Below are positions 1 through 8,514 of a stretch of 64,000 nt of DNA, one piece after another. Both the position numbers and the translations under genes were made by a program. Positions within the stretch are counted from its first letter, which is position 1. Every line of letters begins with the position of its first letter. The notes beneath the pieces were generated by a model. It searched no databases. It was not told the DNA's origin and was given only the letters and a program-made list of their open reading frames with translations. Source of the stretch: Flavobacteriales bacterium (GTDB lineage: Bacteria; Bacteroidota; Bacteroidia; Flavobacteriales_F; PHOS-HE28); assembly GCA_019638085.1 (NCBI GenBank), contig JAHBUL010000020.1:1-64000 (forward strand). Direction: 5' to 3'.

Positions 1-216
1 ATCACCTTGAAAATGATGGTACCCGCCGCAGTCTCCACCATCCAAGGTGTAACTATTCACTCCAAACAACCCAGCATCCGCTGTGCCAGTCACATGGAAC
101 TTACATCCAGCCTGGTCTGTAATGTAAGTATCAATGTGAAATACCTTCGCCATTGCCCCATTGCTGATTAGGCTAAATGAGGCTACTGCCAGAGCCAAAA
201 TGAATTGCCTTGGCAT
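1..216 (-). CDS. secreted protein of unknown function, N-terminal part only
   Basis: An open frame runs from an ATG at 216 to the window edge (72 codons, no stop). The first ~22 residues form a good signal peptide: a short basic start, a hydrophobic stretch (FILALAVASFSLIS) and a small-residue cleavage region ending in AMAK. The visible mature part is Gly/Asp/Cys-rich (GCKFHVTG, DGGDCGGYHH), which suits a secreted beta-rich or cysteine-containing protein. No family can be named from 50 mature residues. It is divergent from the XRE regulator at 446. The coding signal is convincing; the function is open because the gene continues beyond the window. Confidence 0.6.
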   Translation of the reverse strand, partial: MPRQFILALAVASFSLISNGAMAKVFHIDTYITDQAGCKFHVTGTADAGLFGVNSYTLDGGDCGGYHHFQGD

Positions 217-445
217 TATGTTGAGTTTTAATCCCACCTACTCTATCCGAGCTTTTCGGCAACCGTTCACAGCGTGGTTACAAGGGCTGCTGGTTGCTCC
301 GTGGGGTCGGCCTTCTCGCGAGGGGCGTGCGGGGCATTGGCAACCGGTGTTCCAAACCGCGATACAAATGTCTTACGCGAGTTTCGTCCATCAAAGTACA
401 TTGCACGACAATTTAGGGCACATTCCCGACAAAGGTTGACGATCC

Positions 446-862
446 ATGGACAGGAAGGAACTTGGCAACAAGGTACGTTACATGCGGGAGCGCAAGCACC
501 TTACCCAACAGAACATGGCCGATGCGCTGGGCATGAGCAGCGCCAAGCAGTATGGCAGGTACGAGACGGGTGAGAGCAAGTTGGATATGGAGTTTTTGGA
601 GCGGATCGCCGTGGATCTCGAACTGACCTTGGTGGAACTTCTTGCTTACGACGAGTCCATGTCGTTCAACTACTGCAAGCAGGCCAATGCTTTCAGCACC
701 AATAGCAGCTTCCATGAAGCCAGCGACAAGGAGCGGGAGCAGTATGAGGCGCGCATCAAGGACTTGGAGGAGGCTGTGGCTTTTGCGGGAGACGAACAAG
801 TTGCTCCTGGCGCGGTTGGGGGAGAAGTAGTTGTTGAGGCAGCAGGGTCGGTCCTTGTTTGA
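446..862 (+). CDS. XRE-family helix-turn-helix regulator, frameshifted near the 3' end
   Basis: The N-terminal ~65 residues are a Cro/C1-type helix-turn-helix: GNKVRYMRERKHLTQQNMAD, then GRYETGESKLDMEFLERIAV. A linker and a short coiled-coil tail follow (EREQYEARIKDLEEAV). In the frame as given the tail then dissolves into low-complexity GAVGGEVVVEAAGSV and stops at 862. If one T of the TTTT run at 781-784 is removed, the frame continues as VALRETNKLLLARLGEK and stops at 830, the usual coiled-coil ending of this type of short regulator. So either the gene or the assembly carries a +1 T. The DNA target is unknown; autoregulation or control of a neighbour is possible but not shown. Confidence 0.75.
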   Translation: MDRKELGNKVRYMRERKHLTQQNMADALGMSSAKQYGRYETGESKLDMEFLERIAVDLELTLVELLAYDESMSFNYCKQANAFSTNSSFHEASDKEREQYEARIKDLEEAVAFAGDEQVAPGAVGGEVVVEAAGSVLV

Positions 863-872
863 GAGACCCTGC
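842..872. terminator. hairpin between XRE gene and tsaB
   Basis: A perfect 8-bp inverted repeat (gcagggtc at 842-849, gaccctgc at 865-872) lies between the convergent XRE and tsaB genes, just after the corrected XRE stop at 830. There is no T-run on either side, so it is only a possible bidirectional terminator. Confidence 0.35.
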
Positions 873-916
873 GTGAGAATAGTGGACCGCGCCACATCAA
901 AGCGCTGAACACAGTG

Positions 917-1615
917 CTATTCAGCGCCCCGCTTCTGCGCCACGTTCGCTGGCTTCCCGTATTCCGGGACCAAATAGGTCAGGTCGCCGAAGCGGCCTTC
1001 CCGGTAATAACGGTCCGCGCAACGTGCCAATCCCTTTATACCCGGTCGGACATGCGGGACGTAGTTGATTGCCGGATACGCTTGCCATAGCGCTGTCGCC
1101 TTATCCGCACCATCCCCGAACACATAGGTCCGCCCTGTCCGGGCCCGGGCATCACACCAGGCAGCATCCAGGATCAGGGGAGCGGTGGCATCCAATGGCT
1201 TCTCATCAGTCCCGTATGTGCGCGTGTACACCTCCATGCGCCGGGCGTCCACCATGGGCATAAGCACGGCACCCGGACTCTGTTCTTCCTGTTCTTCAAG
1301 GAATTGGGCCAGCAGCACTTCCAGCGTTCCCATGCCGATCAAGGGCTTATCCAACGCAAAGCACAGGCCTTTTGCTGCAGAAAGACCGATCCGCAGGCCG
1401 GTATAGGAGCCGGGACCCGTGCCCACAGCGACCGCGTCCAAGTCCTTCAAGCCCGATCCGGCTTCTTCCATCACCTCTGCGATGAAGACGTTGAGCCGTT
1501 CCGCATGCGAGAGCTTTTCGGTGGAGTCCTCGCGCCAGACCAATGGTCGCGCATCCTCACTGAGCACTACGGACAGGTGCGAGGTTGCCGTATCGAATGA
1601 AAGCAGGAGCGCCAC
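917..1615 (-). CDS. tsaB: tRNA threonylcarbamoyladenosine biosynthesis protein TsaB
   Basis: TsaB is the inactive ASKHA-fold partner of TsaD in making t6A37 on ANN-decoding tRNAs. The N-terminus LLSFDTATSHLSVVL is the phosphate-1-like loop of the family. The region GTGPGSYTGLRIGLSAAKGL, about residues 66-85, is the most conserved TsaB signature. The length (232 aa) is normal. It starts two bases after the stop of the upstream TolC-like gene, so the two are probably co-transcribed, although their functions are unrelated. The ATG at 1615 is the only sensible start because the upstream frame enters the porin gene. Confidence 0.95.
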   Translation of the reverse strand: MALLLSFDTATSHLSVVLSEDARPLVWREDSTEKLSHAERLNVFIAEVMEEAGSGLKDLDAVAVGTGPGSYTGLRIGLSAAKGLCFALDKPLIGMGTLEVLLAQFLEEQEEQSPGAVLMPMVDARRMEVYTRTYGTDEKPLDATAPLILDAAWCDARARTGRTYVFGDGADKATALWQAYPAINYVPHVRPGIKGLARCADRYYREGRFGDLTYLVPEYGKPANVAQKRGAE

Positions 1616-1617
1616 GA

Positions 1618-3036
1618 TCAGAGAGTTACAGGTATGCCCTGAAGAATGTCCAAGGCCTTCTCCGCCATGAGGTAGCTGTACTTGGCATTGATCAGCTGCG
1701 ATGTGCTCTGCTGTAGCCGGGCTTTCGCCACATTGAGATCGGCAGCCGTAATGACCTGCTGCTCAAATCGCTCGTTCGCCATCCGTAGCGATTCCTCGGT
1801 TGCATCCAAGGCGAGCTTCGCACTGATGTATTGGCGATACGCTCCGCGTTGGGCGGTCAGGGCATTCTGCACATCGATCTGCAGCACGTTCCTGCGTTTC
1901 TCCAGATCATTCTTGGCCCGCTCATATTGGATCCGCGCCTGATCGGTCGCGTAGCGGTTGCGCAAATTGTTGAAAATGGGAACACTGAGTGTGAAACCCA
2001 CGGATTCGTTCAGGTTGTCATTCAATTGCTTGCTCCACGATTTCACCCGGGTATCCTGGCTATAAATGGGTGCAAACACCGGCACGCCTCCTTCCGTGGC
2101 TCCGATCAGTGTTGAACCGTCAGGGACGGGATCGCCGATGGGTTCCAGATTGCGGCCTGAATAGCCCGTTCCCAAGGTTGCATTGAAGGAGATGGATGGT
2201 AGACCCGCCGAGCGCGTGATACCGATGTCGTACTCCGCGCTACGCATATTGAGGTCCGCCTGTGCATAAGCAGGATTGCTCGCCACCACCTTGGCCATCA
2301 CTTCCGCATCTGTTGCCGTGGGCTCCACAAGGACCAATTCGCTGATGACCGGAGTTGCAACATCGAAGCTTTTCATCTGCTCCGGGGAGAGTTGCATCAG
2401 CTGGGCCAAATGGAGCTTCGACTTCTCCGCTTGGATACTAAAGTCCTCCGTGGTGTACTCTTCCTGCGCCAGTTGGGCTTGGATATCCAATAGGTCGGCG
2501 CGTGCCACGCGGCCCGCATCAAGCAGATCCTGGGTGATGGTCGCTTGTTGCTGCGTGGAAGTGGCTTGTTCCTGGGCAGCACGGATCTGTTCGCGCAAGC
2601 CGAGCAGATCAAGATAAGCCCGTACCACGGCTGTGCTGATATCGTTCCGATAAGCCTCCAAAGCCTTATCGGCAGCCTGTTCATCCAGTGCGGAGCGCTT
2701 TAACTCCTTGTGCTTGCGACCGCTCTCGAAGAGGGTGACATCACTGCTGAGGTAGACGTTGTTCGTACGCACCCGATCGGTGGCGAAGGTGTTCGTGTAT
2801 TGGTCGATGGTCTTCCCCCAATTGTATCCATGTGTGGCAGCGCCGTTCAGGTTGGGCAGAAACGACCAATACGCCTGTTCATGTGCCTGGGAGGCCAGTT
2901 CCACATCGAGCGCAGAATTGCGCAGATCGAGGTTCCGCTCAAGGGCGCGTTGCATGCACTGCTCCAGCGTCCATGCTTGCTGGCCCAGCGCACCCATTGC
3001 CCATATGAGCGCAAAGAGGAATGGAATGGATCGCAT
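1618..3036 (-). CDS. TolC-family outer membrane efflux protein
   Basis: A TolC-like channel subunit (472 aa) that would form the outer membrane duct of a tripartite efflux or secretion pump. After a signal peptide (MRSIPFLFALIWAMGALGQQ) comes the typical opening WTLEQCMQRALERNLDLRN. Two long helical repeats follow, each with AYLDLLGL/AQEQATSTQQQA-like or NLRNRYATDQARIQYERAKNDL-like coils. Near the C-terminus is FEQQVITAADLNVAKARLQQ, matching the conserved second-repeat helix. No adaptor or inner-membrane pump gene is adjacent, so the substrate is unknown. The internal ATG at 3036 is chosen over 3102: it begins the signal peptide and lies 33 bases after a TACTTTTG promoter box at 3070-3077. 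Confidence 0.9.
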   Translation of the reverse strand: MRSIPFLFALIWAMGALGQQAWTLEQCMQRALERNLDLRNSALDVELASQAHEQAYWSFLPNLNGAATHGYNWGKTIDQYTNTFATDRVRTNNVYLSSDVTLFESGRKHKELKRSALDEQAADKALEAYRNDISTAVVRAYLDLLGLREQIRAAQEQATSTQQQATITQDLLDAGRVARADLLDIQAQLAQEEYTTEDFSIQAEKSKLHLAQLMQLSPEQMKSFDVATPVISELVLVEPTATDAEVMAKVVASNPAYAQADLNMRSAEYDIGITRSAGLPSISFNATLGTGYSGRNLEPIGDPVPDGSTLIGATEGGVPVFAPIYSQDTRVKSWSKQLNDNLNESVGFTLSVPIFNNLRNRYATDQARIQYERAKNDLEKRRNVLQIDVQNALTAQRGAYRQYISAKLALDATEESLRMANERFEQQVITAADLNVAKARLQQSTSQLINAKYSYLMAEKALDILQGIPVTL

Positions 3037-3069
3037 GCTTTGGATCGGCCGTTTGGGTTCGGCACGGAA

Positions 3070-3077
3070 CAAAAGTA
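3070..3077 (-). promoter_or_regulatory. -7 promoter box TACTTTTG of the tolC-like/tsaB pair
   Basis: On the minus strand this reads TACTTTTG, an exact match to the Bacteroidota -7 consensus TAnnTTTG. The spacing gives a short leader to the ATG at 3036 and argues against the longer reading frame starting at 3102. Confidence 0.55.
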
Positions 3078-3150
3078 GCCGCATGTTCCTGCGGGAACCC
3101 ACCTATGGTATGAACGGCAGAAGGGATGTGCGGAAGGTGTAATGCCAACC

Positions 3151-4386
3151 TCACTTGTCCGTGATGCGCACCTCCACCCGGCGGTTCGCCTCGCTCTCCA
3201 CCCGGTTCTTCGGTTCAGGGAAGAGCATGTGGGCATTGCCGAGCCCTACATAGCTGAGTCGTTCAGGAGCGATGTCGTTGACCATCAAAAAATTATAGAC
3301 GGTCCGTGCGCGTTCCGTGCTCAACTCAATGAACTCCTTCGAGTTTTTCTTATAGGATGGCCCGTTCACATGGCCTTGGATCTCCACTTTCGCAGTAGGG
3401 TTCTGCTCCATGAAATGCAGCAACAGATACAGTGAAGCCTCGGAGTCCCGCTTCACCTTGCTATCATTCCCCACGAAGTTGATATCGTCCAGCACCACTT
3501 TGGCACCGGGTGCTATGGGTGTCAGTTTGATGTTCACTTGGACCACCTCATCCCCGGAAGGATCAACCCGCTCACTATGGAACATGTAGCCCTTGCGCAG
3601 ACAGCTGATCCGCAGCCTGCGGTAGTTGTCCATCCGGAATTCATAGTGGCTCTTCCCTTTCAACTTCGCGATGGAATCGAACATCATGCCTTCCACAGCA
3701 ATGGCGGCGTCAACCGCAGCGCCTGTATTGGCGTCGGTGATGTCGATCACAAGGGCCTGCGGCAGTTCCTTGGCAGGTGGTGGAGGGGGAAGAGGAGGAT
3801 CGTAATGAAAGTGCAGCGTAAAGCCGGCCCTGGGCCGTTGCGGAAAATCGACCAACAAATAGTAGAGATCACCTTCCTTCACTTCGATGGCGCGGCTGTA
3901 TGCAGCCCCCACTCCGGAACGGACGTAATCCTCGGTGGCTTCCTTGCTCAGGCCGCACATCGAATTCAACTCCTTGTCGTTACGCGATATATTGCTCCGT
4001 ACCGGTGCCACCTCCTTCTTGCGGATCTTGTTGCAGATATCCGGAAGGCCACCTTCGAACAGGAGAAAATCGATGTCGTCCGCCGGGTCCTGCGGAATGA
4101 TGTCGAAGGTGAGCAAGGTGGTGGTGGGTGCCCGGAAGAGGTACCACACCGTATGGTGCTCCCGCTCCAACCATTTCAAGTCGGCAGCCGGATTCTCCTT
4201 GATCTCCAGGATATTCCCGAAACCGCGACCGGGCCTGTCACATACCACGATGGAGTCCTTGATATAGATGGCCCCAACGCAATCGCCATGATCGGCCGGA
4301 CGATCCTGTGCCTGCACCGTTCCGGTGAACATGACGCCTAGGAGCAGAAGTGAATATGGCTTGAGGATACGAAGCACGGGGAGCAA
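3151..4386 (-). CDS. OmpA-family envelope protein
   Basis: A 411-aa exported protein. A signal peptide (SLLLLGVMFTGTVQAQ) is followed by a ~180-residue N-terminal region that looks like a beta-sandwich (YLFRAPTTTLLTFDI, YYLLVDFPQRPRAGFTLHF), then a proline run (DPPLPPPPPAKEL). An insert like carboxypeptidase regulatory domains follows (IDITDANTGAAVDAAI). The C-terminal ~110 residues are an OmpA peptidoglycan-binding domain: AKVEIQGHVNGPS, LSTERARTVYNFLM, ERLSYVGLGN and the closing NRRVEVRI. It likely tethers the outer membrane to peptidoglycan. The gene begins 12 bases after metH ends and may be read through from it, though the functional link is unclear. Confidence 0.85.
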   Translation of the reverse strand: MLPVLRILKPYSLLLLGVMFTGTVQAQDRPADHGDCVGAIYIKDSIVVCDRPGRGFGNILEIKENPAADLKWLEREHHTVWYLFRAPTTTLLTFDIIPQDPADDIDFLLFEGGLPDICNKIRKKEVAPVRSNISRNDKELNSMCGLSKEATEDYVRSGVGAAYSRAIEVKEGDLYYLLVDFPQRPRAGFTLHFHYDPPLPPPPPAKELPQALVIDITDANTGAAVDAAIAVEGMMFDSIAKLKGKSHYEFRMDNYRRLRISCLRKGYMFHSERVDPSGDEVVQVNIKLTPIAPGAKVVLDDINFVGNDSKVKRDSEASLYLLLHFMEQNPTAKVEIQGHVNGPSYKKNSKEFIELSTERARTVYNFLMVNDIAPERLSYVGLGNAHMLFPEPKNRVESEANRRVEVRITDK

Positions 4387-4398
4387 TAATGGCCCGTT

Positions 4399-7134
4399 CT
4401 ACGCAGGTGTATAGCTGAGGTTACTTCCCAACCAACGCTCCATCCATTCCGTGGTCTCCCCTTTTCGCCTTGCGAGGTCATCGATCTGGTCCTTCCCCAC
4501 ACGTCCCACGCCGAAGTATTTGCTGCGCGGGTGTGCGAAATACCAGCCACTGACTGCTGCCGTGGGATACATCGCCAAGCCTTCCGTGAGTTTGATGCCG
4601 GTGTGCTTTTCCGCATCCAACAAGCGGAATATCTCCGGCTTCTCCGTATGGTCCGGGCAAGCGGGATAGCCTGCGGCCGGTCGCACACCATCGTACTTCT
4701 CCTTGATCAATTCCTCATTGCTCAGTTGCTCCGTATCGGCATATCCCCAGATCTCCTTGCGGACCACCTCGTGAAGCTTCTCTGCAAAGGCCTCCGCCAA
4801 GCGATCGCCCATGGCCTTGCACATGATCGCGCTATAGTCATCACCGGCAGCCTCGAATTGTTGGGCGCGTTCCTCCACGCCATGGCCCGAGGTGACCGCG
4901 AAGGCACCGATCCAGTCCGCTACGCCGCTTTCCTTCGGGGCGATGAAATCCGCGTTCGCCGTGTATGGAACGCCCGGTGCTTTCTTCGATTGTTGGCGAA
5001 GCGTATGGAAGGTGCCGATCACCTCCTTCCGGCTTTCATCCTTGTACACTTCCACATCATCCCCCACGGCATTGGCCGGCCAGATACCGGCCACACCATG
5101 CGCCTTGAACCATTGCTCCTTCACCAAGTGGTCCAGCATCTTCAATGCATCGGCGTGCAGCTTGGAAGCTTCGGTGCCCACTACGGGGTCGGTGAGGATC
5201 TTCGGGTATTTGCCCGCCAGCTCCCACGCTTGGAAGAAGGGCGTCCAGTCCAAGTACGGCACGAGGTCCTTCAGCGGGAAGTTGCGAAAGGTGAATACGC
5301 CCGTGCTACGTGGTTTTACCGGTGGCTCGGCAGCCCAATCGATGGTGAAGGGCTTGCTGCGGGCTTCTTCAATGGGGATGAATTCCTTTTCGCGCTGCTG
5401 CGTTGCGTAGTGCTCACGCACGGTCTCGTACTCTGCAGCGATGCGCTCCACGAAGGCATCGTGCGTGGTAGGGCTCAATAGCTCGCTCACCGCTGGCACG
5501 CAACGCGACGCATCGATCACATGCACCACAGGCTTGCTGTAGTGCGGCTCGATGCGAACGGCGGTATGCACGCGGCTGGTGGTGGCCCCACCGATCAAGA
5601 GCGGTATGGTAAAGCCCTCGCGTTCCATCTCCTTGGCCACATGCGCCATCTCATCGAGGGAAGGTGTGATCAAACCACTAAGGCCGATGACGTCCACCTT
5701 CATTTCGCGTGCTGTTTTCAGGATGGTGGCGCTCTGCACCATCACGCCAAGGTCGATCACCTGCCAGCCGTTGCACGCAAGTATCACTCCCACGATGTTC
5801 TTGCCGATGTCATGCACATCGCCCTTCACCGTAGCGAGGAGGATCTTGCGCGGACCATCATCCCGTGTCGTGTGTACGGGCACGCCGAAGCTGTCCTTCA
5901 GCACTTCCGCTGCGGCCGGGGTGTTCTTCTTGTGCTCTTCCAAAAAGGGTTCGAGGTAGGCCACGGCGCGCTTCATCACGCGGGCGCTTTTCACCACTTG
6001 GGGCAGGAACATCTTGCCCGCGCCGAAGAGGTCGCCCACCACCGTCATGCCTGCCATCAACGGGCCCTCGATCACCTTCACGGGATCCACCAGCTCTTTG
6101 CGCGATTCCTCGGTATCCTCCACGATGAAGTCCGTGATGCCATGCACCAGCGCGTGGCGCAAGCGATCGTTCACCGGGTTTTCGCGCCAGCTCATGTCCT
6201 GCACATTGCTTTGCGCCCCGGCACCCCGGTAGCTATCCGCGAGGGTCACCAAGCGCTCGGTGGCATCGGGCCTGCGGGCGAAGAGGACATCCTCCACATG
6301 TTCCAGGAGCTCCTTCGGGATCTCATCATAAACGCCGATCTGGCCCGCGTTCACAATGCCCATGTCCATGCCCGCTTGGATGGCGTGGTACAGGAATGCG
6401 GTGTGCATGGCTTCGCGTACGCGCTCGTTGCCACGGAAGCTGAAACTGATGTTGCTCACGCCGCCGCTCACCAGTACGCCAGGGAGGTTCTCCTTGATCC
6501 ACTTCACCGCCGCGATGTAGTCGATGGCGTAGCGCTCGTGCTCCACCATGCCCGTGGCCACGGTGAGGATGTTGGGATCGATGATGATGTCGTGCGGTGC
6601 GAAACCGATCTTCTGCGTGAGGAGATCATAAACCCGCTGGGAGATCTCGATGCGGCGTTGGTAGCTATCGGCCTGACCGGTCTCGTCAAAGCACATCACC
6701 ACCACCGCGGCACCCAAGCGCTTCACGGTGCGTGCGTGATCCAGGAATTCCTCCTCCCCTTCCTTCAAACTGATGGAGTTGGCGATGCCCTTGCCCTGCA
6801 AGCATTTCAAGCCGGTCTCGATCACCTCGAACTTGCTGCTGTCGATCATCACCGGCACGCGGGCGATGTCGGGTTCGGCAGCGATGAGGTTGATGAATTT
6901 GCGCATGGCCTCCACGCCATCGATCAAGCCCTCATCGAGGTTCACGTCGATCATCTGGGCGCCGTTCTCCACTTGTTGGCGCGCCACGCGTACAGCTTCT
7001 GCATAGTCGCCGTCCTTGATCAGTCGGCGGAATTGGGCGCTGCCGGTGACGTTGGTGCGCTCACCGATGTTGATGAAGTTCGCACCCTTGAAGATGCGGA
7101 GCGGCTCTAGGCCGGAGTAGGTTGGGGTTGACAT
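4399..7134 (-). CDS. metH: cobalamin-dependent methionine synthase, C-terminal modules
   Basis: This gene carries three of the four MetH modules. The methyltetrahydrofolate-binding pterin domain ([16 protein letters not shown], about residues 15-300) comes first. The cap and B12-binding domain has the cobalamin-ligand motif [16 protein letters not shown], then [13 protein letters not shown] and LIGGATTS. The C-terminal SAM-binding reactivation domain ends with [30 protein letters not shown] and [12 protein letters not shown]. The homocysteine-binding module is a separate gene just upstream (7300-8301), so the working enzyme must assemble from two polypeptides. The start at [12 protein letters not shown] (7134) is preferred because upstream codons only translate the repeat-filled gap. 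Expression should follow the SAM riboswitch at 8515-8662. Confidence 0.96.
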   Translation of the reverse strand: MSTPTYSGLEPLRIFKGANFINIGERTNVTGSAQFRRLIKDGDYAEAVRVARQQVENGAQMIDVNLDEGLIDGVEAMRKFINLIAAEPDIARVPVMIDSSKFEVIETGLKCLQGKGIANSISLKEGEEEFLDHARTVKRLGAAVVVMCFDETGQADSYQRRIEISQRVYDLLTQKIGFAPHDIIIDPNILTVATGMVEHERYAIDYIAAVKWIKENLPGVLVSGGVSNISFSFRGNERVREAMHTAFLYHAIQAGMDMGIVNAGQIGVYDEIPKELLEHVEDVLFARRPDATERLVTLADSYRGAGAQSNVQDMSWRENPVNDRLRHALVHGITDFIVEDTEESRKELVDPVKVIEGPLMAGMTVVGDLFGAGKMFLPQVVKSARVMKRAVAYLEPFLEEHKKNTPAAAEVLKDSFGVPVHTTRDDGPRKILLATVKGDVHDIGKNIVGVILACNGWQVIDLGVMVQSATILKTAREMKVDVIGLSGLITPSLDEMAHVAKEMEREGFTIPLLIGGATTSRVHTAVRIEPHYSKPVVHVIDASRCVPAVSELLSPTTHDAFVERIAAEYETVREHYATQQREKEFIPIEEARSKPFTIDWAAEPPVKPRSTGVFTFRNFPLKDLVPYLDWTPFFQAWELAGKYPKILTDPVVGTEASKLHADALKMLDHLVKEQWFKAHGVAGIWPANAVGDDVEVYKDESRKEVIGTFHTLRQQSKKAPGVPYTANADFIAPKESGVADWIGAFAVTSGHGVEERAQQFEAAGDDYSAIMCKAMGDRLAEAFAEKLHEVVRKEIWGYADTEQLSNEELIKEKYDGVRPAAGYPACPDHTEKPEIFRLLDAEKHTGIKLTEGLAMYPTAAVSGWYFAHPRSKYFGVGRVGKDQIDDLARRKGETTEWMERWLGSNLSYTPA

Positions 7135-7148
7135 GTTTCCTTTTTTCA

Positions 7149-7177
7149 CCACAGAAGCACCGAGTACACGGAGAAAT
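7149..7177. repeat. dispersed repeat of the CACCACAGAGGCAC...CACGGAGAAA type
   Basis: The stretch beginning caccacagaagcaccgagta and ending cacggagaaa resembles an intergenic repeat I have seen in other Bacteroidota genomes. It lies between the two metH genes, next to two other repeat types. Confidence 0.4.
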
Positions 7178-7182
7178 CTATT

Positions 7183-7238
7183 GAGTCTTGAGTCGGGAGC
7201 CGGGAGTCCGGAGTCTGGAGTCGGGAGTCTGGAGTCGT
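7183..7238. repeat. tandem GAGTCGGGAGTCTG-type repeat
   Basis: About seven imperfect units of gagtcnnn/gggagtc sit side by side between the two metH genes. The same unit type recurs at 18623-18670. It is a low-complexity intergenic repeat with no open frame conserved across both sites. Confidence 0.75.
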
Positions 7239-7241
7239 CCC

Positions 7242-7303
7242 ATTCACCAATCACTATTCACCAATCACTATTCACCAATCACCAGTAACCAATCACCGTT
7301 CAC
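7242..7303. repeat. tandem TTCACCAATCACTA repeat
   Basis: Three near-identical units of attcaccaatcact are followed by two degenerate ones (cagtaaccaatcacc, gttcacgct). The array reaches into the stop codon region of the upstream metH gene at 7300. Confidence 0.8.
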
Positions 7304-8301
7304 GCTAAAACAGGCAGTTTGCGCAACTCATGCTTTACCGCTTCAGCTGCAAGGGCCGCAATGTGTTCCGGCGTAGTGCCACAGCAGCCGCCCACGATGT
7401 TCACCAGGCCGTCCTTCATGAACTCACCTACGAGACGTGCTGTCACTTCAGCGGTTTCACGGTATTCGCCCATTTGGTCCGGTAGGCCGGCGTTGGGGTA
7501 AATGCTCACCAAGCAGTTCGCCTGCTCTGAAAGCGTTTGCAGATAGGGCCGCATCTGGGCCGCACCTAAGGCACAGTTCAGGCCAATGCTGAAGAGAGGC
7601 ACGTGCCCCATGCTGATCATGAACGCATCGATGGTCTGGCCGCTCAAGGTGCGCCCACTGGCATCGGTGATGGTGACACTGCACATCAACGGAAGCCGAG
7701 TACCTCGCTTGTCGAAGACCTCTTCAATGGCGTAGAAGGCGGCCTTGGCATTGAGCGTATCGAAGATGGTTTCCACCAGCAGTAGGTCAACTCCGCCTTC
7801 CATCAGCGCATCCACTTGCTCAGCGTAGGAGACCACCAGATCATCGAAGGTCACCGCCCGGAATCCGGGATCATTCACATCGGGCGAGAGCGAGGCCGTC
7901 CGGTTAGTGGGTCCGATGGCACCGGCCACGAAGCGCGGCTTGCTTGGGTCTTTCGCCGTGAACTTTTCGCAGGCCGCTTTCGCCAGTTGCGCGGAACGCA
8001 GATTGATGTCGCGCACCAAATGCTCGCACTTGTGCTCGGCCTGCGCGATGCTGGTCCCGCTGAAGGTGTTGGTCTCGATGATGTCCGCACCCGCTTCCAA
8101 GTACTGCTCGTGGATGCGCGAGATGGCCGCTGGCCGTGACAGCGAAAGCAGGTCGTTATTGCCTTGGAGCAACACTTCATGCTGTTCCATCCCCGGAGGA
8201 TGGAAATCCTCCTCGTTCAGCTTCAGCTGTTGGATCATGGTGCCCATGGCCCCATCCAGGACCAGGATGCGCTCTTGCGCCAATTGTTCGATCGTCTTCA
8301 T
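7300..8301 (-). CDS. metH: homocysteine S-methyltransferase module of methionine synthase
   Basis: A 333-aa stand-alone N-terminal MetH module. It binds homocysteine through zinc and accepts the methyl group from methylcobalamin. It opens with RILVLDGAMGTMIQQLKL. The zinc ligands appear in FSIGLNCALGAAQM (first Cys) and in NIVGGCCGTTPEHIAAL (the Cys pair near residue 312). The upstream SAM riboswitch and the following cobalamin/folate half (4399-7134) support a two-gene MetH. The split layout is, to my knowledge, common in Bacteroidota. The start at MKTIEQLAQERIL lies well downstream of the riboswitch terminator, giving a long regulated leader. Confidence 0.95.
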   Translation of the reverse strand: MKTIEQLAQERILVLDGAMGTMIQQLKLNEEDFHPPGMEQHEVLLQGNNDLLSLSRPAAISRIHEQYLEAGADIIETNTFSGTSIAQAEHKCEHLVRDINLRSAQLAKAACEKFTAKDPSKPRFVAGAIGPTNRTASLSPDVNDPGFRAVTFDDLVVSYAEQVDALMEGGVDLLLVETIFDTLNAKAAFYAIEEVFDKRGTRLPLMCSVTITDASGRTLSGQTIDAFMISMGHVPLFSIGLNCALGAAQMRPYLQTLSEQANCLVSIYPNAGLPDQMGEYRETAEVTARLVGEFMKDGLVNIVGGCCGTTPEHIAALAAEAVKHELRKLPVLA

Positions 8302-8446
8302 TTCTCTTGTTCAACTCTTCTTTCCTCGAAAAACTTCATCCATGCCGATGTACACCCGCCTTCGCTTTTGCTGTGACGAGATACACCCGCCTTCGCTGAA
8401 GCTTCGGCGAGGGTGTATCCGATTTCGCTTGCGCGAAATCGGATAC

Positions 8447-8476
8447 AAAAAAACCCCATCCGATGTCCGGATGAGG
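8447..8476 (-). terminator. intrinsic terminator of the SAM riboswitch expression platform
   Basis: Read on the minus strand: a 9-bp stem cctcatccg/cggatgggg around the loop gacat, directly followed by seven T residues. It lies 39 bases after the aptamer P1 helix and before metH, as expected for transcription termination when SAM is bound. Confidence 0.85.
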
Positions 8477-8514
8477 TAAGTCCACTTCACGATGAAGGGC
8501 GGTTCCTGATCACG

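Noticed and set aside
5521-7110. 529-codon open frame on the plus strand
   Set aside because: Antisense to the cobalamin/folate part of metH; very His-rich translation typical of a shadow frame in GC-rich DNA.
7135-7299. Possible cobalamin riboswitch between the metH genes
   Set aside because: The gap is only low-complexity repeats; no B12-box-like sequence is seen.
7242-7303. Possible CRISPR array
   Set aside because: The units are short direct tandem copies without spacers, and there are no cas genes.
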